A stretch of DNA of 64,000 bases from Scatonaster sp045598705 (GCA_045598705.1 JAZLMM010000002.1:1-64000), one strand, 5' to 3'. Counted from the stretch's first letter, positions 16,606 through 27,117 are shown. A program made the numbers and translations. Notes: a model not told the origin generated them from the letters alone.

Positions 16606-18567
16606 TCAAACAATACGCTTAAATTCCTTTTCAATCTCCTTCTCAGAAAGGCGAATCAGTATCGGACGTCCATGTGGACAATGATATGGATCTTTTAGCT
16701 TTGAAAGATCTTCAAGAAGCCTATGAATCTCAATATCATGAAGGTGATCATGTCCTTTCACTGCTGCTTTACAAGCAGCAGTCGCCAAAGACAGAATGAG
16801 CGCATCATTGCGTGTTTTACTAGCGTGCATCCACTCATCGATCATATCGACAAATGCTTGTCGAACATTTCTCGCATCAATCTGTGCTGGAACTGAACGG
16901 ATTGCCAATTCTCCGTCACCCAATGAAGAAATCTCAAAACCAATCGCTTCAAGTGATGATATATTCTCCTCGATAAATGAGATGTCAGAACGCGAAAGTG
17001 AAACAATTTCAGGAGCAAGCAGTGGCTGAGAGACTACTTGTTTTGTAAGCTCCTGTGCAACAAATTTCTCATATAGAATCTTCTCGTGCGCCGCATGCTG
17101 ATCAATGAGAAGCATCGTTCTTTGCGGTGATTCAAGCAGTATATATGTATCAAATAGCGTTCCAATTACACGAGATGATACTAATTCATGAAGACTCTCT
17201 TCTCTGCTTCCGATAAGAATCTCATCTATTACGGGCGTAGTAGTCGGCGTATCAAGAGGTAAAGATTCAGTTTCTGAAGCCTGTATCTCTGGCTCAAATA
17301 CCTCTTCCGCCACATTAGATCTAATCTTCTGTGTGATTAGATTTGAAACATCCTCTTTCTGCAATTCAACCGAAGTTTTCGGCGTCGTTACATATGTGGA
17401 AGAATTCTCATGAAAATACAGATTCTGGTAACCGATTTGCTTCGCTTCATTGGATAATTCATATTTCATCGGTGAAGTTGTTTTCTTTGGCACTGAGGTT
17501 TCAGGCGTTGGCATGTTCGTTGTCGGTCTAGAAGAAACTTCAGGCTGAAATGAATAATCAATGCTCATCGATTCCTGCGCAAGCGTATTCATTATTGAAT
17601 GATACACTGCTCGATAAATTACAGATTCATTGGAGAATCGAACTTCAGCTTTCTGAGGATGAACGTTCACATCGATATCTGAGAAAGGCATGTATATGTC
17701 TAGTATAATGAATGCATACTTTCCTTTCATCAACATATTGGTATAGGCCGCATCAATGGCCGCCGATATCGTCTTACTACGGATCAGACGTTGATTAACG
17801 AAAATGATTTGTTCCGCTCGTGAGGCACGTGCAATCTTAGGTAACCCAGCAAAGCCTTTAACCGTGATTCCATCAATTACGCTATTGATCTCACGACAAG
17901 ATGCTACAATTTCCTTCCCGTATACACTATATAGTGCGGACTGTGCATCACAATTTCCAGGACTCTGAAGGACTGTCTTACCATTCTTGATAAATTTGAA
18001 TGAAACATCCGTATTACAAAGAATAAAGCGTTCAATCAGTGTCTGGATATAACCAGCCTCTGTCTGATCTTTCTTGAGGAACTTGAATCGAGCAGGCAGA
18101 TTATAGAAAAGGTCTCGCACTTCAACAATTGTTCCGGAGGGCATGCCGATTGGGGTGCAAGAAATGAAATGTCCACCTTCATATTTCACACAAGTACCCA
18201 TATCCGCTTGCGGTTCCTTCGTGGAAAGGGTTACTTTTGCGGCCGCAGCAATACTGGCCAGCGCTTCACCACGAAAACCCATAGTATGTAAGGAGAACAA
18301 TTCATCCAAAGAATGAATCTTACTCGTAGCATGAATCAAGAAAGCATTCTTTGCATCTTCTTGATCCATTCCACATCCATTGTCGCGAACTCGAATCAGT
18401 GTGATCCCGCCATATTCTATCTCGACAGTGATTGCTGTAGCACCGGCATCTAAGGAATTTTCCATCAATTCCTTAACGATGGACATCGGGCGTTCGATTA
18501 CCTCTCCTGCAGCAATTGCATTCGCTGTAACCGTATCTAGTACATGTATTCTACTCATTGGGCTCAC
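16606..18567 (-). CDS. mutL: DNA mismatch repair protein MutL
   Basis: A 653-aa GHKL ATPase. N-terminal motifs are AIAAGEVIERP, ELMENSLDAGA (catalytic Glu), DNGCGM and TMGFRGEALASI. A low-conservation linker (about 330-460) precedes the dimerisation/endonuclease domain. That domain has DQHAAHEKILYE, the DQHA(x)2E(x)4E metal site, plus ACKAAVKGHD and CPHGRPI, so this is a nicking MutL as expected where MutH is absent. Its start overlaps the mutS end by 17 bases, implying translational coupling. ATG codons at 18,567 and 18,558 are both possible. Confidence 0.96.
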   Translation of the reverse strand: MSPMSRIHVLDTVTANAIAAGEVIERPMSIVKELMENSLDAGATAITVEIEYGGITLIRVRDNGCGMDQEDAKNAFLIHATSKIHSLDELFSLHTMGFRGEALASIAAAAKVTLSTKEPQADMGTCVKYEGGHFISCTPIGMPSGTIVEVRDLFYNLPARFKFLKKDQTEAGYIQTLIERFILCNTDVSFKFIKNGKTVLQSPGNCDAQSALYSVYGKEIVASCREINSVIDGITVKGFAGLPKIARASRAEQIIFVNQRLIRSKTISAAIDAAYTNMLMKGKYAFIILDIYMPFSDIDVNVHPQKAEVRFSNESVIYRAVYHSIMNTLAQESMSIDYSFQPEVSSRPTTNMPTPETSVPKKTTSPMKYELSNEAKQIGYQNLYFHENSSTYVTTPKTSVELQKEDVSNLITQKIRSNVAEEVFEPEIQASETESLPLDTPTTTPVIDEILIGSREESLHELVSSRVIGTLFDTYILLESPQRTMLLIDQHAAHEKILYEKFVAQELTKQVVSQPLLAPEIVSLSRSDISFIEENISSLEAIGFEISSLGDGELAIRSVPAQIDARNVRQAFVDMIDEWMHASKTRNDALILSLATAACKAAVKGHDHLHDIEIHRLLEDLSKLKDPYHCPHGRPILIRLSEKEIEKEFKRIV

Positions 18568-21253
18568 TTCCTTTCGCCTTCTCGATAAAGGAATAGAGAA
18601 TATTCATTGCTTCTAATGGAGTAAGTCGTGAAATATCCAGATTAATCAAATCGTTTCGAATGGAATCTGAAGCAGATGACGTATTGCGATTCATACTAAA
18701 GATTGGTATCTGACCCTCCATTGGTGAATCAAATCCGTCATCTTCAGCATAGGAAAGCTTCATCTTCTTTCGGTCAAGTTCCTCAAGAATTACGTTAGCA
18801 CGATTCACTACATCAATCGGGACGCCGGCAAGACGTGCGACTTCAATACCGTAACTATCAGAAGTACCACCAGGTGCAATCTGATGGAGGAATTTCACTT
18901 CCTTATTCTTCTCTTCTACTTCAACATGGGCATTGAATATACCTTGAATAGTTCCCTCAAGCTGGTTCAATTCGTGATAATGCGTTGCGAAAATGGTTCG
19001 AGCGAACATGATGGAACGATTGGAAATGAACTCAATAATTGACCAAGCAATGGCAAGACCATCGTAGGTACTTGTTCCACGTCCAACTTCATCAAGAAGC
19101 AAAAGACTACGATATGTTGCATTTCGAAGAATGCCAGAGACCTCATTCATTTCAACCATGAATGTCGACTGTCCAAGCGAAATATCATCTGAAGCACCAA
19201 TTCGCGTGAAGATTCGGTCAACGATTCCGACATGCGCTTCGGATGCAGGTACGAATGAGCCAATCTGTGCAAGCAGAACAATCAATGCAGTCTGTCTCAT
19301 ATAGGTTGATTTACCCGCCATGTTCGGTCCAGTTAGAATCATGATTCGCTTGTCATTCTCGTTCATTGAAATGCCATTTGGAACAAATTCACCTTCCTTT
19401 AGCATTTTCTCAACAACAGGGTGACGTCCATCAACAATTTCTAACATCGTCGAATCATCCACAACTGGTCGACAGTATCCATTCTGTTCAGCCAGTTCGC
19501 CGAGTGCCATGATGACGTCAATGACTGCAATTGCATTCGCAACTTTGAACAGACGACTGACCTGTGAAGCGATACGATCACGAATCTCACAGAAAAGCTC
19601 ATACTCGAGTTGAACAAGTTTCGCTGTCGAACCAACAATCATATCCTCGACTTCTTTCATCTCGGATGTGATGTATCGTTCTCCGGTCGTTAACGTTTGC
19701 TTACGAATATAATGATCTGGTACAAGTGAGACATTAGATTTGGAGACTTCGATATAGTAACCAAATACTTTGTTATAACTGATTTTCAGGTTCTTGATAC
19801 CAGTCTGCTCTTTCTCTCGTGCTTCCATCTCAAGAATAATAGATTTCCCGTCTTTCGAGGCGTGACGCAAACGATCTGCTTCTTCGTGATAACCTTCTTT
19901 GATCATACCGCCTTCTTTGACTGATATCGGCGGATCTTCGGCTAGTGAAGCCTCCAACAACTCATAGATATCAGAAAGATCTTCCAGATCATTTACGGCA
20001 TTCTCAAGGATACCCTTTGTGAAAGATGCCGCACATTCTTTGATGTAAGGAAGTTTACTCAAGGTATTTCGAAGGTTAAGAAGATCTCGAGCATTGACCG
20101 AAGACAAAGCAATACGAGAGGCCAATCGTTCCAAATCATATACACCGATTAATGCTTCGCGAAGTTCCTGGCGACGGATAAAGTCATCCTTCGCCTGGCT
20201 GACTGCATCAAGTCGGGATTCAATCAAGCTCACATCGATAAGCGGCTCCTCGACCCATTCACGAAGCATACGCCCACCCATGGATGTCGTAGTCTGATCG
20301 ATTGCCCAAAGAAGACTTCCTTTCTTTGTTTTAGAACGGATCGTCGATGTAATTTCCAGATTTGTTCTAGTTGCAACATCGAGTTCCATTGTATCGGTCA
20401 CTTCATAGATTCGTGCTTTATCAAAATGTGTAACTTCGGCTTGTTGCGTCTCATCCAGATAGGCCAGAATACCATCAATCGCTGAAATCAGAAGAATATT
20501 CTTAGTTTCCTCGGCAAAAGAACTCTTACTTCTCTTTGTTTCTTTCACACGTTTATAGTCATCAGGAAGTACGCGCTCAGAAAGGCCACAGCAGAAATCA
20601 GAATTAGGTCGTACTGTTACCGCGCCAACAAGGTTGTCCGTAACATAATTGAAAATACTATCTTTTCGGAAATCCTCATTAAAGATCATCTCTGAAGCTC
20701 GATACTTAGAAAGCAAGTTAACAAGATGTTGCGTTGTATTTCCAGTGATGAGTTGAGTCGCTTCCATCGTGCCGGTAGTGATATCCGCGGCAGCCAAGCC
20801 ATACTGACAGCCGATTTTATAAACACTGATCAAGTAGTTGTTCTTCTTCTCATCTAAACCAGTCGTATCAATGACCGTGCCTGGTGTCAGCACTCGAATG
20901 ATCGACCGCTTGACCAGTCCTTTAGCCAGAGCTGGATCTTCCATTTGCTCACAAATTGCAACCTTGTATCCTTGGGTGATCAGGCGTTGCATATAACTTG
21001 AGGAGGAGTGATGAGGTACGCCACACATTGGCGCACGCTTCTCAAGTCCACAGTCACGAGAAGTTAATGTAAGCTCAAGGACACGGGACACTAAGATCGC
21101 ATCATCAAAAAACATTTCATAGAAGTCGCCGAGGCGGAACATGAGGATTGCATCCCCTGCCTCTTTCTTCATATCGAAATACTGACGCATCATTGGTGAA
21201 AGGTCAGCATTCTTCACCGCATCATAGGTTAGAAGTTCGTCATTCATCAGCAA
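18551..21253 (-). CDS. mutS: DNA mismatch repair protein MutS
   Basis: A 900-aa mismatch sensor. The N-terminal mismatch-binding domain contains the GDFYEMF Phe-x-Glu wedge. Walker A TGPNMAGKSTYMRQ is near residue 640, followed by FTRIGASDDISLGQSTFM, Walker B LLLDEVGRGT and FATHYHEL. The C-terminus ends with a short dimer/beta-clamp-type tail. It overlaps miaB by 7 bases upstream and mutL by 17 bases downstream, so the three are one coupled unit. Confidence 0.97.
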   Translation of the reverse strand: MLMNDELLTYDAVKNADLSPMMRQYFDMKKEAGDAILMFRLGDFYEMFFDDAILVSRVLELTLTSRDCGLEKRAPMCGVPHHSSSSYMQRLITQGYKVAICEQMEDPALAKGLVKRSIIRVLTPGTVIDTTGLDEKKNNYLISVYKIGCQYGLAAADITTGTMEATQLITGNTTQHLVNLLSKYRASEMIFNEDFRKDSIFNYVTDNLVGAVTVRPNSDFCCGLSERVLPDDYKRVKETKRSKSSFAEETKNILLISAIDGILAYLDETQQAEVTHFDKARIYEVTDTMELDVATRTNLEITSTIRSKTKKGSLLWAIDQTTTSMGGRMLREWVEEPLIDVSLIESRLDAVSQAKDDFIRRQELREALIGVYDLERLASRIALSSVNARDLLNLRNTLSKLPYIKECAASFTKGILENAVNDLEDLSDIYELLEASLAEDPPISVKEGGMIKEGYHEEADRLRHASKDGKSIILEMEAREKEQTGIKNLKISYNKVFGYYIEVSKSNVSLVPDHYIRKQTLTTGERYITSEMKEVEDMIVGSTAKLVQLEYELFCEIRDRIASQVSRLFKVANAIAVIDVIMALGELAEQNGYCRPVVDDSTMLEIVDGRHPVVEKMLKEGEFVPNGISMNENDKRIMILTGPNMAGKSTYMRQTALIVLLAQIGSFVPASEAHVGIVDRIFTRIGASDDISLGQSTFMVEMNEVSGILRNATYRSLLLLDEVGRGTSTYDGLAIAWSIIEFISNRSIMFARTIFATHYHELNQLEGTIQGIFNAHVEVEEKNKEVKFLHQIAPGGTSDSYGIEVARLAGVPIDVVNRANVILEELDRKKMKLSYAEDDGFDSPMEGQIPIFSMNRNTSSASDSIRNDLINLDISRLTPLEAMNILYSFIEKAKGSEPNE

Positions 21254-22734
21254 AATCGCTCCAATTCACCTTCTACAGAATAAGGCTTCGCTTTCAGTAT
21301 TTTTACCATGCAAAGCCGTCCTTCCAATTCATCCGCATCAAAGTTCGGATTATCACTATTGATTTCTTTACCATCTAATATTGTGCCCTTCGGAATGCGA
21401 AAGTTCACTAATCGGCTGGAATTTGTTCGCCCTGTAAGTACGTCCGGAGCGGTTGCACTTCGACCTTCTATCAGGATTTCTTCCGTTTTTCCTACTACAG
21501 ACTCATTGGATTGGAAAGTAAGGTTGTTCTGCAAATCAAGCAACCGGCCGAAACGCTCTGTTACGACATCTTGCGGAATCTGATCCGGATATGTATCCGC
21601 TTTCGTACCTGGTCTTCTGGAGTATTGGAAAGTAAAAGCACTATCAAATTTGCACTTCTCAATGACATCGAGGGTCTCTTGGAAATCCTCTTCTGTCTCA
21701 CCTGGGAACCCAACAATGATGTCAGTGGTCAGTGTAGCATCTGGAAGGCATTCTCTAAAGAGTAGCGCCGTCTTAAGATATTGTTCTTGATCATAGTGAC
21801 GGTTCATGCGTTTCAAAACACGCGAACTACCAGACTGCATCGGCAAATGCAGATGACGCTCAATATTGGGATACTTCTGCATCGTGCGAATCACTTCTTC
21901 GGAGATATCTTTCGGGTGGGAAGTCATAAATCGGATTCTGGAGAATCCTGGAATCTGCGCTGTCTGCGCGAGAAGTTCAGCAAAAGAAATCTCATCTGCT
22001 CGATCATGTCCATATGAATTGACGTTCTGACCTAGAAGCATAACTTCTTTATACCCTGCTTCTGCAAGTTCGCGCAATTGTTTAAGTATTTCTTTCGAAT
22101 CTCTCGAACGTTCGCGGCCACGGGTATATGGCACTACACAATACGTACAGAAATTATTGCATCCGTACATAATGGGGACCAACGCGCGAAATTTGCGCTT
22201 GCGCTTCACCGGTATGTAATTATCTTCCACAAGATAATCCTCATCTGACACTGCAAAGACACGTTTACGTTGATTTAGTTTCTGATCGATGATTTCTGGA
22301 ATCAAATGAATGTCAGAGGGACCAAAACAAGCATCAACATATGGGAAGCTCTTCTTGATTCTAGATATATTCTCTTCTTGCTTCATCATGCATCCACACA
22401 CTGCAATGAACATATCCCTATTTTGACGCTTATTGATCTTATATGCGCCCAAATTTCCAAATAGACGGATGTCTGCATTCTCTCGGATTGTGCAAGTATT
22501 GAGGAATAGAAAGTCGGGAATCGCTTCCTCATCCGCTTCGACAATTCCAATTGACTGTAATATTCCTTCGATCTTCTCACTATCTGATTCATTTAATTGG
22601 CAACCATAGGTCTTCACTTTATATGTCAAAGCGTGGTCCTGTTCAGAGGACATTGCCAAAATTCGTGTTTTAAGGGAAGCAAGTAATGAGTGATAGCGCA
22701 ATAAGTCATCTTGCGATACAATAACAGTTGACAC
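21247..22734 (-). CDS. miaB: tRNA-2-methylthio-N6-dimethylallyladenosine synthase
   Basis: A 495-aa radical SAM methylthiotransferase that converts i6A37 to ms2i6A37. The N-terminal UPF0004 domain holds three cluster cysteines (KTYGCQLNESDSE, NTCTIRENA, CGCMMKQ). The radical SAM core has the CxxxCxxC site in YGCNNFCTYCVVPYTRGRERSR, and the C-terminal 65 residues are a TRAM domain. The start is GTG at 22,734 with GAGG upstream. About 50 residues precede the first cysteine, longer than in E. coli. It heads the miaB-mutS-mutL-miaA-hfq run and has a good promoter. Confidence 0.95.
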   Translation of the reverse strand: MSTVIVSQDDLLRYHSLLASLKTRILAMSSEQDHALTYKVKTYGCQLNESDSEKIEGILQSIGIVEADEEAIPDFLFLNTCTIRENADIRLFGNLGAYKINKRQNRDMFIAVCGCMMKQEENISRIKKSFPYVDACFGPSDIHLIPEIIDQKLNQRKRVFAVSDEDYLVEDNYIPVKRKRKFRALVPIMYGCNNFCTYCVVPYTRGRERSRDSKEILKQLRELAEAGYKEVMLLGQNVNSYGHDRADEISFAELLAQTAQIPGFSRIRFMTSHPKDISEEVIRTMQKYPNIERHLHLPMQSGSSRVLKRMNRHYDQEQYLKTALLFRECLPDATLTTDIIVGFPGETEEDFQETLDVIEKCKFDSAFTFQYSRRPGTKADTYPDQIPQDVVTERFGRLLDLQNNLTFQSNESVVGKTEEILIEGRSATAPDVLTGRTNSSRLVNFRIPKGTILDGKEINSDNPNFDADELEGRLCMVKILKAKPYSVEGELERFC

Positions 22735-22786
22735 GTAAATTACCTCGATTTCTATTTCGATTTATTTCGTTGTTTTAATCTTCTTA

Positions 22787-22815
22787 ATGATACATGAATC
22801 GAAGCGTTTTGTGAA
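22787..22815 (-). promoter_or_regulatory. Promoter of the miaB-mutS-mutL-miaA-hfq operon
   Basis: Minus strand TTCACA (22,815-22,810), 17-nt spacer, TATCAT (22,792-22,787), about 45 bases before the GTG start. Confidence 0.6.
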
Positions 22816-22868
22816 CGGGAAAAGCTAGATTTTGCGTGAACCATAAGATATGAAAGAAGTTGTATCGG

Positions 22869-24332
22869 ATGAATCGACAGATGAACAAACAAACACGATT
22901 GCTCATATTGTTCACTTGTATTTTACTGATGTTCCTATTCTCAGGAATACGCGTACTACCTTTTCATTCAGACGTATCCGCAGGAAATGAGACAACTGAA
23001 CCGTCCGATATTCCTGTTGTTACAGAAACGGATGAGATTAGGCTTTCGAACCCTGTAGATGGTCTCCTAGATGAATCCCCGAACAATTTGCCGAACATTG
23101 ATGCCAAAGAGTATCTTCTTTTTGACACACTCTCTGACACCATGTTGATTGGAAATGGATATACTACACCTGTTGAACCTGCTGCGCTTACTCAGATCAT
23201 GACTGTACTTATCGCTATGGAAGAATTAGATCTATCGGATACAATCGTGATTACAAAAGAAATGTATGAACCAATACCTGATGAGTATGTTCGCATCGGT
23301 TTTTCCGAAGGTGAAGTTGTAACGGTAAAGGATTGTATTCATGCTTGTTTACTTAAATCAGCTAACGATGCATGTCTCGCGTTAGCAGTTCAGATAAGCG
23401 GAAGTGAATCTGCATTCGTTCGAAAAATGAATCATCGCGCACAAGAATTAGGCTGTCATGATACGCATTTTACCAATTGTTTTGGTCAAATTTCTGAGAA
23501 TCACTACTCCACTTGCCATGACCTTGTGCTCATTCTTGAAGAAGCATTGAAACACAATGATTTTCGAACAATATCCACGCAAGCATCCTATACGATTGAA
23601 CCTACGAACAAATACAATGATGTAAGAATACTAAATAATGCCAATCGTTTTGTGTCGACACCGACTACTGCTTATGAGTACTATATTGGTGGCAAAACCG
23701 GCTACTCAGAAGAATCAAAGTATATCCTGATTGCGGGCGCTGAGAAAGAAGGTCGCATCCTCGTTGGCGTGATGTACGGTGCAAGCAATGTCGAGCAACG
23801 TTATGATAATATGATTGATTTGTTCGAATACTGTTTCTCTAACTACACTACCACAATGATTGATTCCTCGGAGTTTAATCCTGTTGTTAGTTCACTCACC
23901 TCCAGGATCGAGAATTCATTAGTTGGCACGAATCTTATTGTTTCCAACGTACGCGTCGAAAACCTGTCTTACTACTCAACATATCTCTCTGTATCGAGTG
24001 GTGGATATAGTCATGACATTGACCTTAGTACTATGCAGATCGATCCAAGTAAACCGAAACAAGTTTTCTATATTCCAATCTACCGAACTTTTTCAAATAA
24101 TGAGAAATATGAGATAGGGTATATTGAAGTTACTATTTCAGACCCCAATGCCAAAGAAATCGAAACGACAAAATTAGACATTGAGGGAAAGTGGAGCGTT
24201 AAATCCATCATCATTGTATCAAGTGCCGCTGTGGGACTTCTCCTTGTTATGACGTTATCCGTAGTTCTTTTCCGAAAGATGGTTAAAAAAAGAAAATTCA
24301 ATAAGAACCATCGTAACCCAAGAATTCTCTAA
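22869..24332 (+). CDS. D-Ala-D-Ala carboxypeptidase homologue (S11) lacking catalytic Ser and Lys
   Basis: A 487-aa protein with the full S11 architecture: an N-terminal signal/anchor (LLILFTCILLMFLFSG), a penicillin-binding-fold domain, a C-terminal beta domain and a final membrane helix (VSSAAVGLLLVMTLSVVLF) with a basic cytoplasmic end. The SxxK motif, normally PASLTK, reads PAALTQ: the nucleophile is Ala106 and the base is Gln109. The SxN motif (Ser164-Ala-Asn166) and KTG (276-278) are intact. DNA at 23,178-23,195 gives GCT GCG CTT ACT CAG with no frameshift, so this is not a broken gene. It probably binds, but does not hydrolyse, muropeptide stems. Start 22,869 is favoured; TTG 22,860 is possible. 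Confidence 0.9.
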   Translation: MNRQMNKQTRLLILFTCILLMFLFSGIRVLPFHSDVSAGNETTEPSDIPVVTETDEIRLSNPVDGLLDESPNNLPNIDAKEYLLFDTLSDTMLIGNGYTTPVEPAALTQIMTVLIAMEELDLSDTIVITKEMYEPIPDEYVRIGFSEGEVVTVKDCIHACLLKSANDACLALAVQISGSESAFVRKMNHRAQELGCHDTHFTNCFGQISENHYSTCHDLVLILEEALKHNDFRTISTQASYTIEPTNKYNDVRILNNANRFVSTPTTAYEYYIGGKTGYSEESKYILIAGAEKEGRILVGVMYGASNVEQRYDNMIDLFEYCFSNYTTTMIDSSEFNPVVSSLTSRIENSLVGTNLIVSNVRVENLSYYSTYLSVSSGGYSHDIDLSTMQIDPSKPKQVFYIPIYRTFSNNEKYEIGYIEVTISDPNAKEIETTKLDIEGKWSVKSIIIVSSAAVGLLLVMTLSVVLFRKMVKKRKFNKNHRNPRIL

Positions 24333-24362
24333 AGAAAGAGATACCCATTGTTCAAAGCATAC

Positions 24363-25718
24363 TTATGTGCCTGACACTGCTACATCAGGAATAAGCAGAC
24401 TTGGAGATTGGATATGTGACGCATCTAGATTGAAATAATCCACATCATTTCCCAAAGTGTCAATTTTATTCAAGATATCGAAGAAATTATCTGCAATGGT
24501 GATCTGATTAATCGGTCGACCAATTTTGCCATTTTCAACCACAAAACCTTCTGCCATCAACGAGAAGTCTCCCGACACGGCATTGATGCCTGCATGTAAG
24601 CCCGCAATATCCGTGATATAAACTCCATTACCCATCTTCTGAAGGAGATCTTCCAAAGAAGCTTCACCTTTCTCAATGTAGAAGTTCATAGGTGATACGC
24701 CCAGAGAGCTACCACCAGAACGCGAAGCATTTCCAGTGCTTTGCACACCATCTACCAACGCAGTCTTACGATTATGAAGTGGAGATGTGAAAACACCGTG
24801 ATCCACAACTACTGTACGCTTGACGACGACACCTTCACCATCAAATGGAATACTAAGGTAACTGTCACCAATCATTCCTTCGTCAATAATGGTAATCTTC
24901 TCATCTGCAATCTTCTCTCCTACTTTGCCAGAAAGACGAGAAAGTCCCTTCTGCATAGCTTCCGCAGAGAATGATTTCGCATAAGACCCCAACAAAGCCC
25001 TCGCAGCATCCTTATCCAATACGATTGGTAATTTCTTGGAAGGTATGGGAGAAGCACCAAGTCTTGCAAGAACATGTTCGCCGACATACTTCACACAAGA
25101 ATCAAGATCAAACTCGTTTCTTTTCTTAAAGGCCCAAGACTTACCATAAGTCTGCACGTCATCCTCGACTTTTGCTCGACAGTACAGTAAAGCTGCAAAA
25201 GCATTCTCTCTACTACTGCATGAAAGGCCTTTCGAATTCTTCATCAGGAACTCACTACAAGAATAGCAAGTCATACAATCATCCACTGCAACAATACGCG
25301 AATCGAAATCAAGAAGTGAATTCTCAAGCTTGAGTGCCATATTTGCAAGTTCTTCATAACCCATATCCGCGATTTCATCACTAAATCCGTTATATTTAGG
25401 ATATTCTTTGTCACCTTCATATACTGTGACTTTCTCTTTCAACTCAAGGATCTTACAATTGTCCTTTGCCTGTTCAATAAGGAAAGGAATCTGCTCCAGA
25501 CTGAAATCTTCCGTAGAAGAATAACCCATCTGCGTACCATATAATCCACGGAAAGAAATACCGGATATATCTGAATTCTCGTACTGAATGACTTTCCCTT
25601 CCCTTACCGAGACACTGGTACTGACATCCGCCTGATAGACAATTTCATACTCGCTAAAACCGGCTGCTTCAGCCAGTTCAAACACCTGATCAATGAAAAC
25701 CTTGATATGATTATCCAT
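24363..25718 (-). CDS. pmbA: TldE/PmbA-type metalloprotease subunit
   Basis: A 451-aa partner of TldD. In E. coli the TldD-TldE heterodimer degrades unfolded peptides and finishes microcin B17 and CcdA processing. This subunit lacks the HExxxH metal site, as usual for TldE. Start 25,718 (MDNHIKVF) follows AGAGAGG; the upstream open frame overlaps tldD and lacks a ribosome site. Family features include an N-terminal ISGISFRGLYG and C-terminal GNASRSGGSSLGVSPMNFY and ISGDFS-like SGDFSLMAEG. It lies 13 bases after tldD and converges on the S11 gene. Confidence 0.93.
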   Translation of the reverse strand: MDNHIKVFIDQVFELAEAAGFSEYEIVYQADVSTSVSVREGKVIQYENSDISGISFRGLYGTQMGYSSTEDFSLEQIPFLIEQAKDNCKILELKEKVTVYEGDKEYPKYNGFSDEIADMGYEELANMALKLENSLLDFDSRIVAVDDCMTCYSCSEFLMKNSKGLSCSSRENAFAALLYCRAKVEDDVQTYGKSWAFKKRNEFDLDSCVKYVGEHVLARLGASPIPSKKLPIVLDKDAARALLGSYAKSFSAEAMQKGLSRLSGKVGEKIADEKITIIDEGMIGDSYLSIPFDGEGVVVKRTVVVDHGVFTSPLHNRKTALVDGVQSTGNASRSGGSSLGVSPMNFYIEKGEASLEDLLQKMGNGVYITDIAGLHAGINAVSGDFSLMAEGFVVENGKIGRPINQITIADNFFDILNKIDTLGNDVDYFNLDASHIQSPSLLIPDVAVSGT

Positions 25719-25731
25719 ACTTGTTCCTCTC

Positions 25732-27117
25732 TTACATCTGACCTCCGACAGTAATTTCAGAAACACGAATCGTAGGCTGACCTACATCAACAGGAATCGA
25801 ACCACTATCCGAACCGCACATACCCTGTGCAAGTACTAAATCGTTACCTACACGGTCGATATGCATCAATACTTCATTACCTTTTCCGACAAGCGTTGCA
25901 CCTTTGACCGGTTCACAAACCTTACCGTTTCGGATTAAATACGCTTCGCTGACTGAGAAATTAAATTCACCAGTCGCTGTATCGACTGATCCACCGCCCA
26001 TTTTGGAACAGAATAATCCGTTCTCTGTTTCAGAAATAATCGATTCTGGAAAATCTTTCCCAGGTGCGATGAAAGTATTAGACATACGAGATGTCGGTGC
26101 ATAGATATAACTCTCGCGACGGGCACATCCTGTGGAGGGTTGTCCCATTCGTCTACTACCGATTCGATCGATCAGATAACTGTTTAGGATACCATCCTTA
26201 ATAAGCAGATTGGTAGTTGAAGGAGTACCCTCATCGTCCACCTCATAACTGCCCCACTCTTTTGCAATTTTCGCATCATCATATGCACTTACGATTGGAC
26301 TTGCAATCTGTTTTCCTTGCATATCCGTAAAGCAGGAAGCCTTGATGCCAACTGATGTAGCTTCAAGCGCATGTCCGCATGCTTCGTGAAAGATTACGCC
26401 ACCAAATCCATTACTGATCACCACTGGCATCTTACCGGAAGGACATGGCTTAGCCTCAAGCATCGTTGTCGCGATACGTGCAGTCTCTATTGCAGCAGAG
26501 TCTAGATCATATCGTTCAAAGAACTCATATCCTTCGCCACTACCAGGTCCTAAATAACCGGTTTCTTTGTTGTTACCAGAACTTGCAATGGATTCAAACA
26601 TAATACGAGTGCGACAACGATGGTCGGAAACATATAAACCCTCCGAATTGGCAATCCAAATATCTTTCTCAATGTTTGCTGTGCTTGCAGACGTTTGCGT
26701 AATAAGTGAAGAAAAAGCCTTTGCAGTTTCAGAAGCATGACGCAATTTGCCTATTCTTTCCGCCTTCGACACTGAGGTAGGAGAGATTTCATAACGTTGT
26801 GAGAAATACTCCACATTAGGTTTGAGATAGACCGTTCGGCCACCTGACACTTCCTGTAATGACGCAGAGGCTTCTTTTGCCATACGAATCAATTTCTCTT
26901 CATTTGACAGATCGTTGGAATAAACATAGACGCACTTGTCACCTTCAAGGATACGGAGACCAATTCCTAAATCAATGGCTGAAGAAGTTCGCTCCACAAC
27001 ACTGTTCAGCAAAGAAACGGAAGATTTCTTCGCTCGCTCAATATATACTTCGGAGAAATCACCGCCATGCGAGAGTGCGGCTTCAAGGATCCGAGAAATA
27101 CTTACATCAGATAGCAT
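25732..27117 (-). CDS. tldD: TldD-type zinc metalloprotease
   Basis: A 461-aa catalytic subunit of the TldD/TldE protease. The HEACGH (HExxxH) zinc motif lies near residue 243 in GVIFHEACGHALEAT, and the further conserved region EDGTPST-like DDEGTPSTTNLL, SRRMGQPSTG and the C-terminal GMCGSDSG are present. It is encoded directly before pmbA, as in most genomes. Its peptide substrate in this organism is unknown; the pair can mature or clear small peptides. Confidence 0.95.
   Translation of the reverse strand: MLSDVSISRILEAALSHGGDFSEVYIERAKKSSVSLLNSVVERTSSAIDLGIGLRILEGDKCVYVYSNDLSNEEKLIRMAKEASASLQEVSGGRTVYLKPNVEYFSQRYEISPTSVSKAERIGKLRHASETAKAFSSLITQTSASTANIEKDIWIANSEGLYVSDHRCRTRIMFESIASSGNNKETGYLGPGSGEGYEFFERYDLDSAAIETARIATTMLEAKPCPSGKMPVVISNGFGGVIFHEACGHALEATSVGIKASCFTDMQGKQIASPIVSAYDDAKIAKEWGSYEVDDEGTPSTTNLLIKDGILNSYLIDRIGSRRMGQPSTGCARRESYIYAPTSRMSNTFIAPGKDFPESIISETENGLFCSKMGGGSVDTATGEFNFSVSEAYLIRNGKVCEPVKGATLVGKGNEVLMHIDRVGNDLVLAQGMCGSDSGSIPVDVGQPTIRVSEITVGGQM

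Noticed and set aside
22869..24332. Pseudogene of dacA
   Set aside because: The frame is full length with signal, SxN, KTG and C-terminal anchor preserved; only the SxxK residues differ, which fits a pseudoenzyme rather than decay.
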